A DNA stretch of 64,000 nucleotides from UBA5158 sp040389045. GTDB lineage: Bacteria > Pseudomonadota > Gammaproteobacteria > DSM-16500. The notes beneath the pieces are model-generated. The model did no database searches and had not been told where the DNA came from. It saw only the letters and a list, made by a program, of their open reading frames with translations. The stretch covers positions 1 to 64,000 of the forward strand of contig JAZKAT010000007.1 of the NCBI GenBank assembly GCA_040389045.1. The letters are read 5' to 3'. The translations under genes were made by a program, and so were the position numbers. Shown here piece by piece: positions 55,177 to 63,832 of this stretch. Every line of letters begins with the position of its first letter. Position 1 is the first letter of the stretch.

Positions 55177-55476
55177 ATGTCGTTAAAAAAAGGCCCACCT
55201 GAAAACTCGCAGCAACTTTATATAGCACGTTTAATAAGGCTAGGTTTTCTTCCCGCATTAAGCGCTGAAAAACAAGACCAACTAAAATCAAAACTGGATA
55301 AAGTTGATGAGAAAGTTTTGCCTATTGCACCCTTAACAGAAGGCGGTAAACCAACAAGAGGTAGTTGGAGCCAGCTGTTTGGCCAAGGCAATGCTTGGCG
55401 TAATTCAAGTGTATGTAAAAATGAAGAAACCAACACTCAGGAAAATGATGCTCCTACTGTAGGCTTCAGACGTTAA
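55177..55476 (+). CDS. Candidate cyclophane (triceptide) RiPP precursor
   Basis: This 99-residue peptide is followed 13 bp later by a radical SAM/SPASM gene. After a helical leader-like segment (SQQLYIARLIRLGFLPALS) and a Gly-Gly (56-57), residues 62-79 contain three aromatic-x-polar triplets: W64-S-Q66, F68-G-Q70 and W74-R-N76. Three-residue cyclophane-forming radical SAM enzymes link the aromatic ring of such a triplet to the beta-carbon of the third residue. A ribosome site AAGGA precedes the ATG. The extra C-terminal tail (80-99) is long for this class and may be a follower. The precursor call depends on context plus these motifs. Confidence 0.62.
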   Translation: MSLKKGPPENSQQLYIARLIRLGFLPALSAEKQDQLKSKLDKVDEKVLPIAPLTEGGKPTRGSWSQLFGQGNAWRNSSVCKNEETNTQENDAPTVGFRR

Positions 55477-55489
55477 TTAATATATTACT

Positions 55490-56620
55490 ATGATTAATCA
55501 ACTCATCATTTTACAACCCATCAATTTATGTAATTTAAATTGTAGTTATTGTTACGTACCAGGTAGAAGGGATTCTACCAAGATGGGTGAAGAAATTCTA
55601 GAAACGAGCATTAAGCTGCTTTTTAATAGTCCTCTAGTTATCCATAATAATATCTTAACTATCCTCTGGCATGCTGGTGAGCCGATGGCGGTAGGTATAG
55701 AGTATTATCAAAAAGCGGTTGAGTTAATTCAAAAATATAATGTTGAAAATAAGAAACTGGTTTTGGCCATCCAAACCAATGCAACTATTATCAATCAAGA
55801 ATGGTGTGATTTTTTTAAAAAATATAATTTTGAAGTAGGTATCAGTATTGATGGCCCCAAATTTATTCATGACAAGCAAAGACGTGATTGGAATAATAGA
55901 GGCTCTTTTGACCGCGTGCTGCGCGGCGCAAAGCTTTTGCAAGAAAATGGGATGGACCTTAATGCTATTGTTGTCTTGACTAATGATAGTCTGGATTATC
56001 CAGAAGAAATTTATCAATTTTTTAAAAATAATAAATTTACTTCTTTTGGCTTCAATATCGATGAAAATGAAAGTATTCACACTTCTTCAAGTTTTAGCAA
56101 CCTCTCAGCTAATCATATTAATCGCTTTAAAAATTTTCTCTCGAAATTATATGATTTATGGGTACAAGACCATCGTGCAATTGAAATCAGAGAATTTATT
56201 GAAACATTTAATTATTTTGCCTTTAAAAAAGATAATCAAAACAGCCATATATTATCCACTGATGCCACCGCTTTTTCTATCATTACAATAACTAAAAATG
56301 GTGATATTAATACTTTTTCCCCAGAAATGGCCGGTGGCATTGCCACAAATGAAAAAGAATTCACAATCGGTAATGTCTTAAATATTGCGAGTTTCGATGA
56401 ATTAGTAGAAAACGCTAATTTTAAAAAGCAATTACAAGGTGTGTTAAAAGGTATTGAGAATTGTGCTAATTCTTGCAACTATTTTGAGTTATGCGGCGGC
56501 GGTTCGCCTTCTAACAAATATTATGAAAAAGGAACATTTGAAGCAACTGAAACCATGTATTGCAAATTAAGCAAACAAACATTAATAGATGTAATATTCG
56601 AAAAAACTTCTCTTGCTTGA
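55490..56620 (+). CDS. Radical SAM/SPASM peptide maturase (cyclophane-forming type)
   Basis: The 376-residue protein starts directly with the SAM [4Fe-4S] motif CNLNCSYC (C14, C18, C21), then WHAGEPMAVG and SIDGPKFIHDKQRRD, all typical of SPASM maturases. The C-terminal SPASM domain has C325, C329, C335 and C358 in CANSCNYFELCGGGSPSNKY and ETMYCKL. The CGGGSPSNK-YEKGTF form is characteristic of the GrrM/FxsB/Xye group, which make aromatic cyclophane cross-links. It lies 13 bp after the small peptide gene, its likely substrate, and is followed by a probable oxygenase. The substrate assignment comes from context. Confidence 0.9.
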   Translation: MINQLIILQPINLCNLNCSYCYVPGRRDSTKMGEEILETSIKLLFNSPLVIHNNILTILWHAGEPMAVGIEYYQKAVELIQKYNVENKKLVLAIQTNATIINQEWCDFFKKYNFEVGISIDGPKFIHDKQRRDWNNRGSFDRVLRGAKLLQENGMDLNAIVVLTNDSLDYPEEIYQFFKNNKFTSFGFNIDENESIHTSSSFSNLSANHINRFKNFLSKLYDLWVQDHRAIEIREFIETFNYFAFKKDNQNSHILSTDATAFSIITITKNGDINTFSPEMAGGIATNEKEFTIGNVLNIASFDELVENANFKKQLQGVLKGIENCANSCNYFELCGGGSPSNKYYEKGTFEATETMYCKLSKQTLIDVIFEKTSLA

Positions 56621-56633
56621 CGCAGGTTTTAAT

Positions 56634-57458
56634 ATGTTAGAAAGTGATGTCACCCTCTATTCAAATCAGATTGACTTAATACCGCGACTTAGCCGTAGTA
56701 ATGGCACCGAATTCTCGAATGCTTTAGAGCCTTATACAAAATGTTACTATGATGGTTACATTCCCAAACAACCCTGGTTACCCTTAACCACTGAAGAAAG
56801 TAAAATATTAATCGCGCAATCGCCGCCACAAAGCCATATTAATTCTATCGGGGTGGGGAAAATTCCTGTCGAAATTTTTAAGCTGGCAGGTATGCTAAAT
56901 ATTGACTCGAATAAATTACATAATTATATCGATCTCAACTCAAATAATCCGCACCACCTTAGATTCAAGCAAGCTTTGTTAGATTATTTAGAACCCCATT
57001 GTATCAATCAGGAAGGTATAACACCTTTACCTATTTACTGCGGTAGAAAAAACCTGGCGACCACCACTTTTGATTTTCACAAACAATTATTTATCGGTTT
57101 GCATTATGATAATTGGGATGAAGTGGCTTGGACAAAACGCAAAAACGTGCGCAATCGAATCTGTATTAATTTAGGAATTGAAGAGCGATATTTTTTATTT
57201 ATAAACCTGGAACTCAAAAACGTTCTACAAAAGTTAAATAACCTGGACATGGGGACCTATCCCCTAAATGAAGGGCCCTACCGTCCTTTCTTTAAAAAAT
57301 ATGCCGATTACCCTGTGATTAGATTAAGACTAGAACCAGGCGAATACTACATAGCTCCAACCGAAAATATAATGCATGACGGCTGCACTGAGAATAAAGT
57401 GTATCATGATGTCATCATGACTGTTTTAGGCTATTTCCACACCCGCGGATTAACGTGA
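56634..57458 (+). CDS. Probable Fe(II)/2-oxoglutarate-dependent oxygenase
   Basis: In this 274-residue protein, GLHYDNWDEV gives a candidate HxD iron pair (H157, D159). APTENIMHDG gives a candidate distal His (H248), after a jelly-roll-like stretch (RICINLGIEERYFLFINL, VIRLRLEPGEYYI). The same style of protein accompanies some cyclophane radical SAM RiPP genes, where it would hydroxylate or otherwise oxidise the modified peptide. I set the start at the ATG at 56634, 13 bp after the maturase stop with AGG upstream; a TTG at 56613 would overlap the maturase gene and lacks a site. An unclassified cupin is the alternative. Confidence 0.6.
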   Translation: MLESDVTLYSNQIDLIPRLSRSNGTEFSNALEPYTKCYYDGYIPKQPWLPLTTEESKILIAQSPPQSHINSIGVGKIPVEIFKLAGMLNIDSNKLHNYIDLNSNNPHHLRFKQALLDYLEPHCINQEGITPLPIYCGRKNLATTTFDFHKQLFIGLHYDNWDEVAWTKRKNVRNRICINLGIEERYFLFINLELKNVLQKLNNLDMGTYPLNEGPYRPFFKKYADYPVIRLRLEPGEYYIAPTENIMHDGCTENKVYHDVIMTVLGYFHTRGLT

Positions 57459-57584
57459 TTAGCGTATGATCAAATGTTATACAATATTATTTTTACTTAA
57501 TTAAGTCTTTCTTAATAAACCGCTAAGAATTGGTTAATCAATTTTCTGTAAGCTTGTAGACCAACAATGACGCGGAGATTATTT

Positions 57585-57941
57585 ATGAGAGCACATCAAA
57601 TATTGAATGACCAACCCTATGTTATGAGTCGCGAGCAGCATTTCGCAGACAATTATAACAAACCTTATAGTCAGAAACAGTATGAAGAATATGAAACTCT
57701 TGCTTGGTGCGACTATTTAAGAAGAAAATTTCTAAACATCCCAATGAATAACCTGGAATTCAATGATGAGCAAAAGCAGGCGGTAACGAACTTAGTTATT
57801 TTTGGTTTAAAATTTTGTGATTCAGTGCAAAGGGTGGTTAGCTACAATAGTAAAGATACCCAAATGCAAATCACAGCATTATTAAAAAATATTAATGATA
57901 GACACTCAGTCCCGATGTTTTTCCATGTGTTTGTAATGTAA
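57585..57941 (+). CDS. Small protein of unknown function
   Basis: I do not recognise a family. The 118-residue protein is mixed helical, with a segment LAWCDYLRRKFLNIPMNNLE and a hydrophobic C-terminus. It has no membrane helix, signal peptide or known motif. I set the start at the ATG at 57585, where GGAG is eight bases upstream; an in-frame ATG at 57567 lacks a site. It is 126 bp downstream of the oxygenase gene, so it may be the end of the same unit or an independent gene. Confidence 0.5.
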   Translation: MRAHQILNDQPYVMSREQHFADNYNKPYSQKQYEEYETLAWCDYLRRKFLNIPMNNLEFNDEQKQAVTNLVIFGLKFCDSVQRVVSYNSKDTQMQITALLKNINDRHSVPMFFHVFVM

Positions 57942-58204
57942 AACAAAACCTTTTTTATTGCGTAAAACACATTCGTATTTTTTCTTTAAAAATTAAATTT
58001 TAAGTTTGATAAATGAATTTATCTAACATCATCCTAATTATGCGCCCATCACACTTTTTTGCACGGTTTAGCACTCGATGCTATTTTTCAAACCGTTTCT
58101 CTTGCGACAAGCTCATTACCCTCCAAATAAAGCTGACACGGCTAGCGCCCTGGTATAAGATGGCGCTTGTTAATAATGATAATCCTTTACTAAAGGATGA
58201 AAAA

Positions 58205-60771
58205 ATGGAAACGATAATAGTTTATCCGATGTTTAATATAGTGGTTTTAAAAGAAACCTCAAAGTTGGGTTATAAAGAACATGGAAAAATTTGAGTGTGG
58301 TCACACTATCAAAATAGTCAAGACATCGACGATTTAATTAGTAACTTCAAATCCGTTTTGTCTACTCAACCACTCCATGTCATCAAAGCCATGTGGGGTG
58401 AGAATGCGCTGCTGCGGGATTGCTTTAGTGGCAACGAGGTGGATTTTGACAATCTGACACCACCCGAGCGCGTTATCTATCTTGAGAATTTAATCAGTAA
58501 CTTCAAGTCCGCCTTGGCTAGTCATTGCGAGGACGTTATCAAATCCATGTGGGATGGGAATCCGCTGCTGCGGGATTGGTATAGTGGCAAGCTGGTGAAT
58601 TTTGGCGATGAGGCACAGCCCGATTGGCGTGCTATCTCAGAGGAGGAGTTAATCGATAACTTCAAGTCCGCTTTGTCTAGTCTTTGCAAGGACGTCATCA
58701 AAGCCATATGGAATGGGAATCAGCTGCTGCGGAATAGGTATAGTGGCGAGCAGGGGGATTTTGGCAATCAGATACAAACCGATTTGCGTGCTTTTCTTGA
58801 GGATTTAATCAGTAACTTCAAGTCCGTTTTGGCTAGCCGTTGTAAAGATATCATCAAAGCCATGTGGGATGGGAATCTGCTGCTGCGGAATTGGTATAGT
58901 GGCAAGCTGGTGAATTTTGGCAATCAGACACAACGCGATTGGCATGCTATCTCTCTAGAGGATTTAATCAGTAACTTCAAGTCCGCTTTGGCTAGCCGTA
59001 ATATAGATGTAATAAAAGCCACGTGGGATGGGAATCCGCGGCTGCAGGATTGGTATAGTGGCAAGCAGATGAATTTTGGCAATCTGGCACAGCCCGATTG
59101 GCGTACTATCTCAGAGGAGGAGTTAATCAATGACTTCAAGTCCGCTTTGTCTAGTCAAACATGCTATGTCATCAAAGCCATGTGGGATGAGAGTGCGCTG
59201 CTGCGGGATTGCTTTAGTGGCAAGCAGGTGGATTTTGGCAATCTGGCACCACCCGAGCGCGTTATCTATCTTGAGAATTTAATCAGTAATTTCAAGGCCG
59301 CTTTGGCTAGTCATTGCGAGGACGTCTTTAAAGCCATGTGGGATGGGAATCCGCTGCTGCAAAATTGGTATAGTGGCAAGCAGGTGAATTTTGGCGATGA
59401 GGCACAGCCCGATTGGCGTGCTATCTCAGAGGAGGAGTTAATCAGTAACTTCAAGTCCGTTTTGGCTACTCAAAAACACTATGTCAGCAAAGNNNNNNNN
59501 NNNNNNNNNNNNNNNNNNNNNNNNNNNNNNNNNNNNNNNNNNNNNNNNNNNNNNNNNNNNNNNNNNNNNNNNNNNNNNNNNNNNNNNNNNNNTTAATCAG
59601 TAACTTCAAGTCCGTTTTGGCTACTCAAAAACACTATGTCAGCAAAGCCATGTGGGGTGGGAGTGCGCTGCTGCGGGATTGCTTTAGTGGCAAGCAGGTG
59701 GATTTTGGCAATCTGGCACCACCCGAGCGCGTTATCTATCTTGAGAATTTAATCAGTAATTTCAAGGCCGCTTTGGCTAGTCATTGCGAGGACGTCTTTA
59801 AAGCCATGTGGGATGGGAATCCGCTGCTGCAAAATTGGTATAGTGGCAAGCAGGTGAATTTTGGCGATGAGGCACAGCCCGATTGGCGTGCTATCTCTCG
59901 CGAGGATTTAATCAGTTACTTCAAGTCCGTTTTGGCTAGTCGTTGCGAAGACGTCATCAAAGCCATGTGGAATGAGAATCTATTGCTGCAGAATAGGCTT
60001 AAAAAGCTTGATATTAAAGAGGCTTTGTTAATACTTAAAAAAGTATTTACCAGTAGTAAGCAATGCAAGAGTGATTTTATTTTACAATATGTAAACTGGA
60101 TTGACGACATAAAGCTGATTCAATTAGCATTGGGAAAAAATTGTGAAAATAAAAAAATTTCTTCTTATTCTAGCAATCAAATTTCTATACTACAAGATCG
60201 CCATAACGCTTTAAGTGTGGCTCGATTAGATATGGATTTATTAAATCCTATTATGGCTTCTATGGTAAATCCTATTATGGCTTCTACGGTAAATCCACCT
60301 CTCCATATTGAAAAATCTAAAAGAAAACACGATACCGCAAAGGATCCTCGTGAAAAATCATCCAAAAGAAGAAAAAAATCTTCTTCAAATTTGGCAAATA
60401 AAGATGTTGTTACTCTAGATACAAATAGTGCAAACGAATTATATTCATCTACTATGCGAGTCAACTCTTTGCTAGCAGATGCAGCAACCCCTTTATCATC
60501 ACCAGTTCTTTATGTTGATGTAGAAGATAGTTCTGAACTTAGCAGGGATGGCATACAAGAACAAATTGAACCATTTCAATTAATAGGAAGTCCGTTGGTG
60601 GATGAAAATGAGAGAAACAAAAGTGTGACTCCCCGACTGTTATCACCAACAACATTTTTTGGAAATCAGTATACTAGACAATCTAGTTATCCTCCGATTG
60701 AGTGTGATTTCGATTGGGACAATCCAAATGACGAGGCTAAGCGATTGCCATTTTACTTGCTCAGTCCCTAA
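58205..60771 (+). CDS. Tandem 52/53-residue repeat protein with NLS-like C-terminus, interrupted
   Basis: This is one reading frame in three pieces. An ATG at 58205 with a good Shine-Dalgarno (AAGGA) opens a 30-codon stretch ending in TGA (58292). GTG at 58295 resumes the same frame and runs through eight repeats to the N gap (59493-59592). Three more repeats follow the gap. The unit is about LISNFKSALASxCxDVIKAM, then WDGNPLLRxWYSGKxVNFGN, then xAQPDWRAISEE, rich in Trp and likely helical. The post-repeat C-terminal region holds KSKRKHD and EKSSKRRKKSSS (around 60310-60390), resembling a bipartite nuclear localisation signal, and an acidic Ser-rich tail. A secreted, nucleus-targeted effector is a possible reading. 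The repeat count is unreliable because of the gap, and the TGA may be real, a sequencing error, or mark a GTG start. The stretch 57942-58204 holds nothing I can support. Confidence 0.55.
58334..60000 (+). repeat. Tandem coding repeats, 156-159 bp unit, at least 11 copies
   Basis: Copies beginning ttaatcagtaacttcaag recur at about 58334, 58490, 58649, 58805, 58964, 59123, 59279 and 59438, then after the gap at 59593, 59749 and 59908. Unit length alternates between 156 and 159 bp, always in frame. Adjacent copies are very similar and in places identical for many tens of bases (for example around 59279-59440 and 59749-59900), which points to recent expansion or assembly collapse. Confidence 0.9.
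59493..59592. other. 100-N scaffold gap inside the repeat gene
   Basis: Exactly 100 Ns separate two contig ends. The 55 nt before the gap (59438-59492) are identical to the 55 nt after it (59593-59647), which looks like the shared terminal k-mer left by a de Bruijn assembler. Gap length is therefore arbitrary, and the frame shift across it is artificial. Confidence 0.95.
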
Positions 60772-62033
60772 CGTCTAAAGCTTGTTTTCACACAATCCCG
60801 ATATTCTCTACTCGCCCGCACTAATTCATGCCGGTGCATGTTAGGCGCCAGCCATTCTCTTAATGTGACAGTATCGTTATCAATTATGTGAGTATAAGGT
60901 GCGGTTACTTCATCCAATATACAACTAAATTCCATTGGGTGACTTGTTTCGTTTTGCAGATTAAACACTTGTTGAATTCGAAGAACTACAGCCAATAAAA
61001 CATCTGTTATTAAAGTATAATCAAATTTATCATCAGGATGAGTATATGTAATTAATACCTGACAGGATGCATCTGCAGGATTGTATTCTATTATATAGCC
61101 TTCCTGTTGTGGACCGACGTAATGTTGTAAATAGTCTCCATTTGCCTTATAGGATTTAGTCGTATCATTATAAATATAATTTTTACTTTTTATCTTAAAC
61201 GCAAGAATGTTAAGGCTATCTTTATCTGTTTTAAGGCATGCGTGGTGTTTTTTATATTGATATTTGACTAACAACGTTTTTAATTGATCTAACGGTGAAC
61301 CAACTTCGAAATTACTACCACCTCTCGTCGCATTTTTAAGCAAGAATTCCAGTCTGTTTAAATCTAATTGCATTAAAGTCAATGTTTCATCAAGTGCAGG
61401 TTTGTCATTGTCACATCTCTTAAAAAGACCATAATTATAAGGCATAGCGTGCTTTTCATCATCCATTAAACAGCGCTTTAATTTGTAATTATCCAATGCT
61501 TCGACAGCGTGACGTAATTCATGCGACACATCAATTTTTCTGATATCAAGAAGACTACGTTCAAAATAATTATTCATGTAAATTGCATCATTATCCCAAG
61601 AGTATAATGCTCTAGTAGTATTAGCGGCGTGAGCATTCGTTAAAATAAATTTAAATTCCGGAGATTCGCGAAAAATATAATCAAGCATGCATCTATTAAT
61701 ATGATTATTTTTATAGATGTCCATGACAATACCTGTCAGATAATTTGCATCTTTAATAAAATCCGAATAGGTGTAATTCACTTGAGGAACATAATTAATA
61801 ACTTCGCTGACGGATTCTGGTGTTACCAAGCGCTTTTCCGGAGGTTTTGTGAAAAAAGAATAAAGACTACTCGCCACTGCACTCACTGCTACAGTAGATA
61901 CAGCCACGGGAAAAGTATTAGGAGAAAGATTACTAGTGAACTGTTGCGACGTTTCTCGAAGGAGCCAACTTATATAAACAGCAATAGAAGCTAAGCCAAA
62001 CGAGACAAATGAGATTTTACGTCTTGTGAGCAT
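60768..62033 (-). CDS. Membrane-anchored protein with HExxH motif (putative zinc metallopeptidase)
   Basis: The 421-residue protein has two N-terminal hydrophobic segments (about 8-24 and 40-62), then a soluble domain containing DVSHELRHAVEAL. HELRH (171-175) fits the HExxH zinc-binding signature of zincin peptidases, and a third ligand may come from downstream (for example E178 or the DDEKHA segment near 192), though I cannot assign it. The rest is not recognisable. The end overlaps the repeat-protein gene's end by 4 bp, so the two genes converge with no terminator space. A host-directed protease is possible. A chance HExxH is also possible. Confidence 0.5.
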   Translation of the reverse strand: MLTRRKISFVSFGLASIAVYISWLLRETSQQFTSNLSPNTFPVAVSTVAVSAVASSLYSFFTKPPEKRLVTPESVSEVINYVPQVNYTYSDFIKDANYLTGIVMDIYKNNHINRCMLDYIFRESPEFKFILTNAHAANTTRALYSWDNDAIYMNNYFERSLLDIRKIDVSHELRHAVEALDNYKLKRCLMDDEKHAMPYNYGLFKRCDNDKPALDETLTLMQLDLNRLEFLLKNATRGGSNFEVGSPLDQLKTLLVKYQYKKHHACLKTDKDSLNILAFKIKSKNYIYNDTTKSYKANGDYLQHYVGPQQEGYIIEYNPADASCQVLITYTHPDDKFDYTLITDVLLAVVLRIQQVFNLQNETSHPMEFSCILDEVTAPYTHIIDNDTVTLREWLAPNMHRHELVRASREYRDCVKTSFRR

Positions 62034-62135
62034 AAACTAACTGCAAAAAAAAAGGGGTTTTCAGAATAAAACATAAAATTATTTAAAACAATCATAAATA
62101 TATGAGCATTGATCCAGTTTTCTGTTCACACTGGT

Positions 62136-62174
62136 GTCAAGTAACCTCAATCAACATCATTGAGGTTACTTGAC
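62136..62174. repeat. Perfect 16-bp inverted repeat, 7-nt loop
   Basis: Arms gtcaagtaacctcaat and attgaggttacttgac surround caacatc. It lies 52 bp downstream of the hipA stop and about 100 bp upstream of the minus-strand HExxH gene. No T-tract follows on either strand, so it is not a typical terminator. It could be a REP-like palindrome, an operator, or a terminator acting with other factors. Confidence 0.85.
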
Positions 62175-62226
62175 CCCTGCTCTACTGTTCTAGAGCTGCG
62201 CAAATATAATGTTTTGGTAAATAAAT

Positions 62227-63537
62227 TTATAACTTGAGGTGCAAGCTCCCTATACGTTTGATTTCTTGGGTGTTTACCCCAGCTTTTTTTGCAAACAATG
62301 GCCACGATTTTATAGTTGCTTTTATCTCTGTTATTATTTGTTTTGCTTCGCCTATACCAAAGCGATCGGCGACGGCAAGAAAGTCTTCCATGACTATATT
62401 AGCGAACTTTCCATTCACAGACATCAAGTGCTGACTTGTCCACTCACCATTTGGATTATGCGCAAATGTAACATCATAAGCAGGTGCTAATTCCCAACTG
62501 CGTCCTTGACGTAATAAAAATGAGAAATTTTTTGTGTGGTCATCGCAGTTACGTGCTATTACATTAAATACCATGCGGCGGAATGCTTCGCGAGTGGTGG
62601 CATGATCCAGATGCAGTTGACGAATAGTCATAAAGAATTGTTCATAACTATTCGTAGATTTTTTTTTGTAATCCAAATGATTCATCGCACACAAGCTTTG
62701 CATATGGTGTTTGATATTGCCATCCGCTCTATCAAAGCGTTTTGTCATGAAATGCGCGCGGCCATTTTCTTCCAGCAAGCCCGAATCTGTCATGTTAATA
62801 CCTGCTGCGGTAGCCATCATATAGTATGCATATTCTATTCTGCCATAATCCTGGGTAGCACCCAGTTCTTTATCTATGCCCATGCCGTCAAACTTTAATA
62901 GCCAATGTTCAAAACCTGTTTCCGCATCTACTTGACCTGAACAAATTTCTTTGGTTATTGGGTTCCAGGCAATGACAGCTTTTGCTCGCGCGCCTCCCGC
63001 TGAAGTACCCACTTCTATGATGCTACGCATAGCAGCACTGGCATGCTCATCATCCTGTATGCTGCTTTTAAGCATTGTTCTCGCGGCTATGATTAAGTTA
63101 TTTAATTCTAACGCAGTGGGTTTTTGCGTTTTAGGTCCGCGGCTAGGTTTAAATTCCAAAGCTCCCATGGCACGCTTGCCCATATAAGCTAAACGATCTA
63201 ATTGTGTTATTTGACTTGTTGCTATCCCCTTCTCTGCCATATAACGGTCAATCAATGAATTGCCGAAATCATCAGGCAACGCATCCGCTAACATGGCTGG
63301 CAAACGACGATAGGTAGCTTCCGGCAAATCGGTGAAGACATATAGCTTTTCTACATCATTCAGGGGCATGTGTAAGGGGGCTACTTCAATGCCACTTTTT
63401 CCAAAGTTTTTATCATAAGCAAATACGTAATAATTCAGTACCGGATCAAGCGCAATTGCGCCTAAGTATTTTCCCCATAGATAGGCTTCAATTCGTTCAA
63501 CGCGTTGGTAAGGCCCAAGCTTACTCTTTTTTTTCAT
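62227..63537 (-). CDS. hipA: HipA-type serine/threonine kinase toxin
   Basis: The 436-residue protein has the HipA N-terminal subdomain followed by the HipA kinase core: the autophosphorylation/P-loop region VGTSAGGARAKAV, the catalytic NCDDHTKNFSFLL (HipA signature NxDDHxKN) and ELAPAYDVTF carrying the metal-binding Asp. HipA kinases phosphorylate tRNA-charging enzymes such as GltX and slow growth until neutralised by HipB. I set the start at the ATG at 63537 with AAGG upstream, overlapping the hipB gene by 17 bp; an ATG six codons earlier has no ribosome site. All catalytic residues appear intact, so it should be active. Confidence 0.93.
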   Translation of the reverse strand: MKKKSKLGPYQRVERIEAYLWGKYLGAIALDPVLNYYVFAYDKNFGKSGIEVAPLHMPLNDVEKLYVFTDLPEATYRRLPAMLADALPDDFGNSLIDRYMAEKGIATSQITQLDRLAYMGKRAMGALEFKPSRGPKTQKPTALELNNLIIAARTMLKSSIQDDEHASAAMRSIIEVGTSAGGARAKAVIAWNPITKEICSGQVDAETGFEHWLLKFDGMGIDKELGATQDYGRIEYAYYMMATAAGINMTDSGLLEENGRAHFMTKRFDRADGNIKHHMQSLCAMNHLDYKKKSTNSYEQFFMTIRQLHLDHATTREAFRRMVFNVIARNCDDHTKNFSFLLRQGRSWELAPAYDVTFAHNPNGEWTSQHLMSVNGKFANIVMEDFLAVADRFGIGEAKQIITEIKATIKSWPLFAKKAGVNTQEIKRIGSLHLKL

Positions 63538-63832
63538 AAGACCTTCTGCTTGCACGTTGCCGCGGTTGTTTCTTACGTATCATATGTAATGGATTAATAC
63601 TGACTTGCGGAGCAATGGCAGTGAACCAATTTTCTCTATCCAGCGCCTTTACGACGCGAACCAGAGTTTTTAATGTGGCACCTTTACCACCTTCCAGATG
63701 TCGTAAAGCGTTCAGGCTAATACCCGCCTGGTTGCACAGCGTCTGGCGATCAAGGTTCTTCTGTAGCCGTAAATTTTTTATGTTTTCCCCTAATATAAGT
63801 TCAAGCTCATGGGGGGTTGAGATTCTATCCAT
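63521..63832 (-). CDS. hipB: HipB-type XRE antitoxin
   Basis: The 103-residue protein has a Cro/C1-type helix-turn-helix (about residues 17-70; LRLQKNLDRQTLCNQAGISL, then NALRHLEGGKGATLKTLVRV), followed by a basic C-terminal tail. It precedes and overlaps hipA, the usual order, and should neutralise HipA and repress the operon. A strong Shine-Dalgarno (AAAGGAGA) precedes the ATG. The tail is longer and more basic (KKQPRQRASRRSYEKKE) than in E. coli HipB. Confidence 0.93.
   Translation of the reverse strand: MDRISTPHELELILGENIKNLRLQKNLDRQTLCNQAGISLNALRHLEGGKGATLKTLVRVVKALDRENWFTAIAPQVSINPLHMIRKKQPRQRASRRSYEKKE

Noticed and set aside
56613..56633. TTG start for the oxygenase
   Set aside because: It lies inside the maturase gene with no Shine-Dalgarno; the ATG at 56634 is better placed.
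58013..58204. Upstream part of a 93-codon reading frame
   Set aside because: No ribosome site or coding-like composition before 58205; only the portion from 58205 has a convincing start.
58334..60000. Regularly spaced repeats resembling a large array
   Set aside because: The units are 156-159 bp, coding and in frame, with no short conserved repeat plus variable spacers, so this is not CRISPR.
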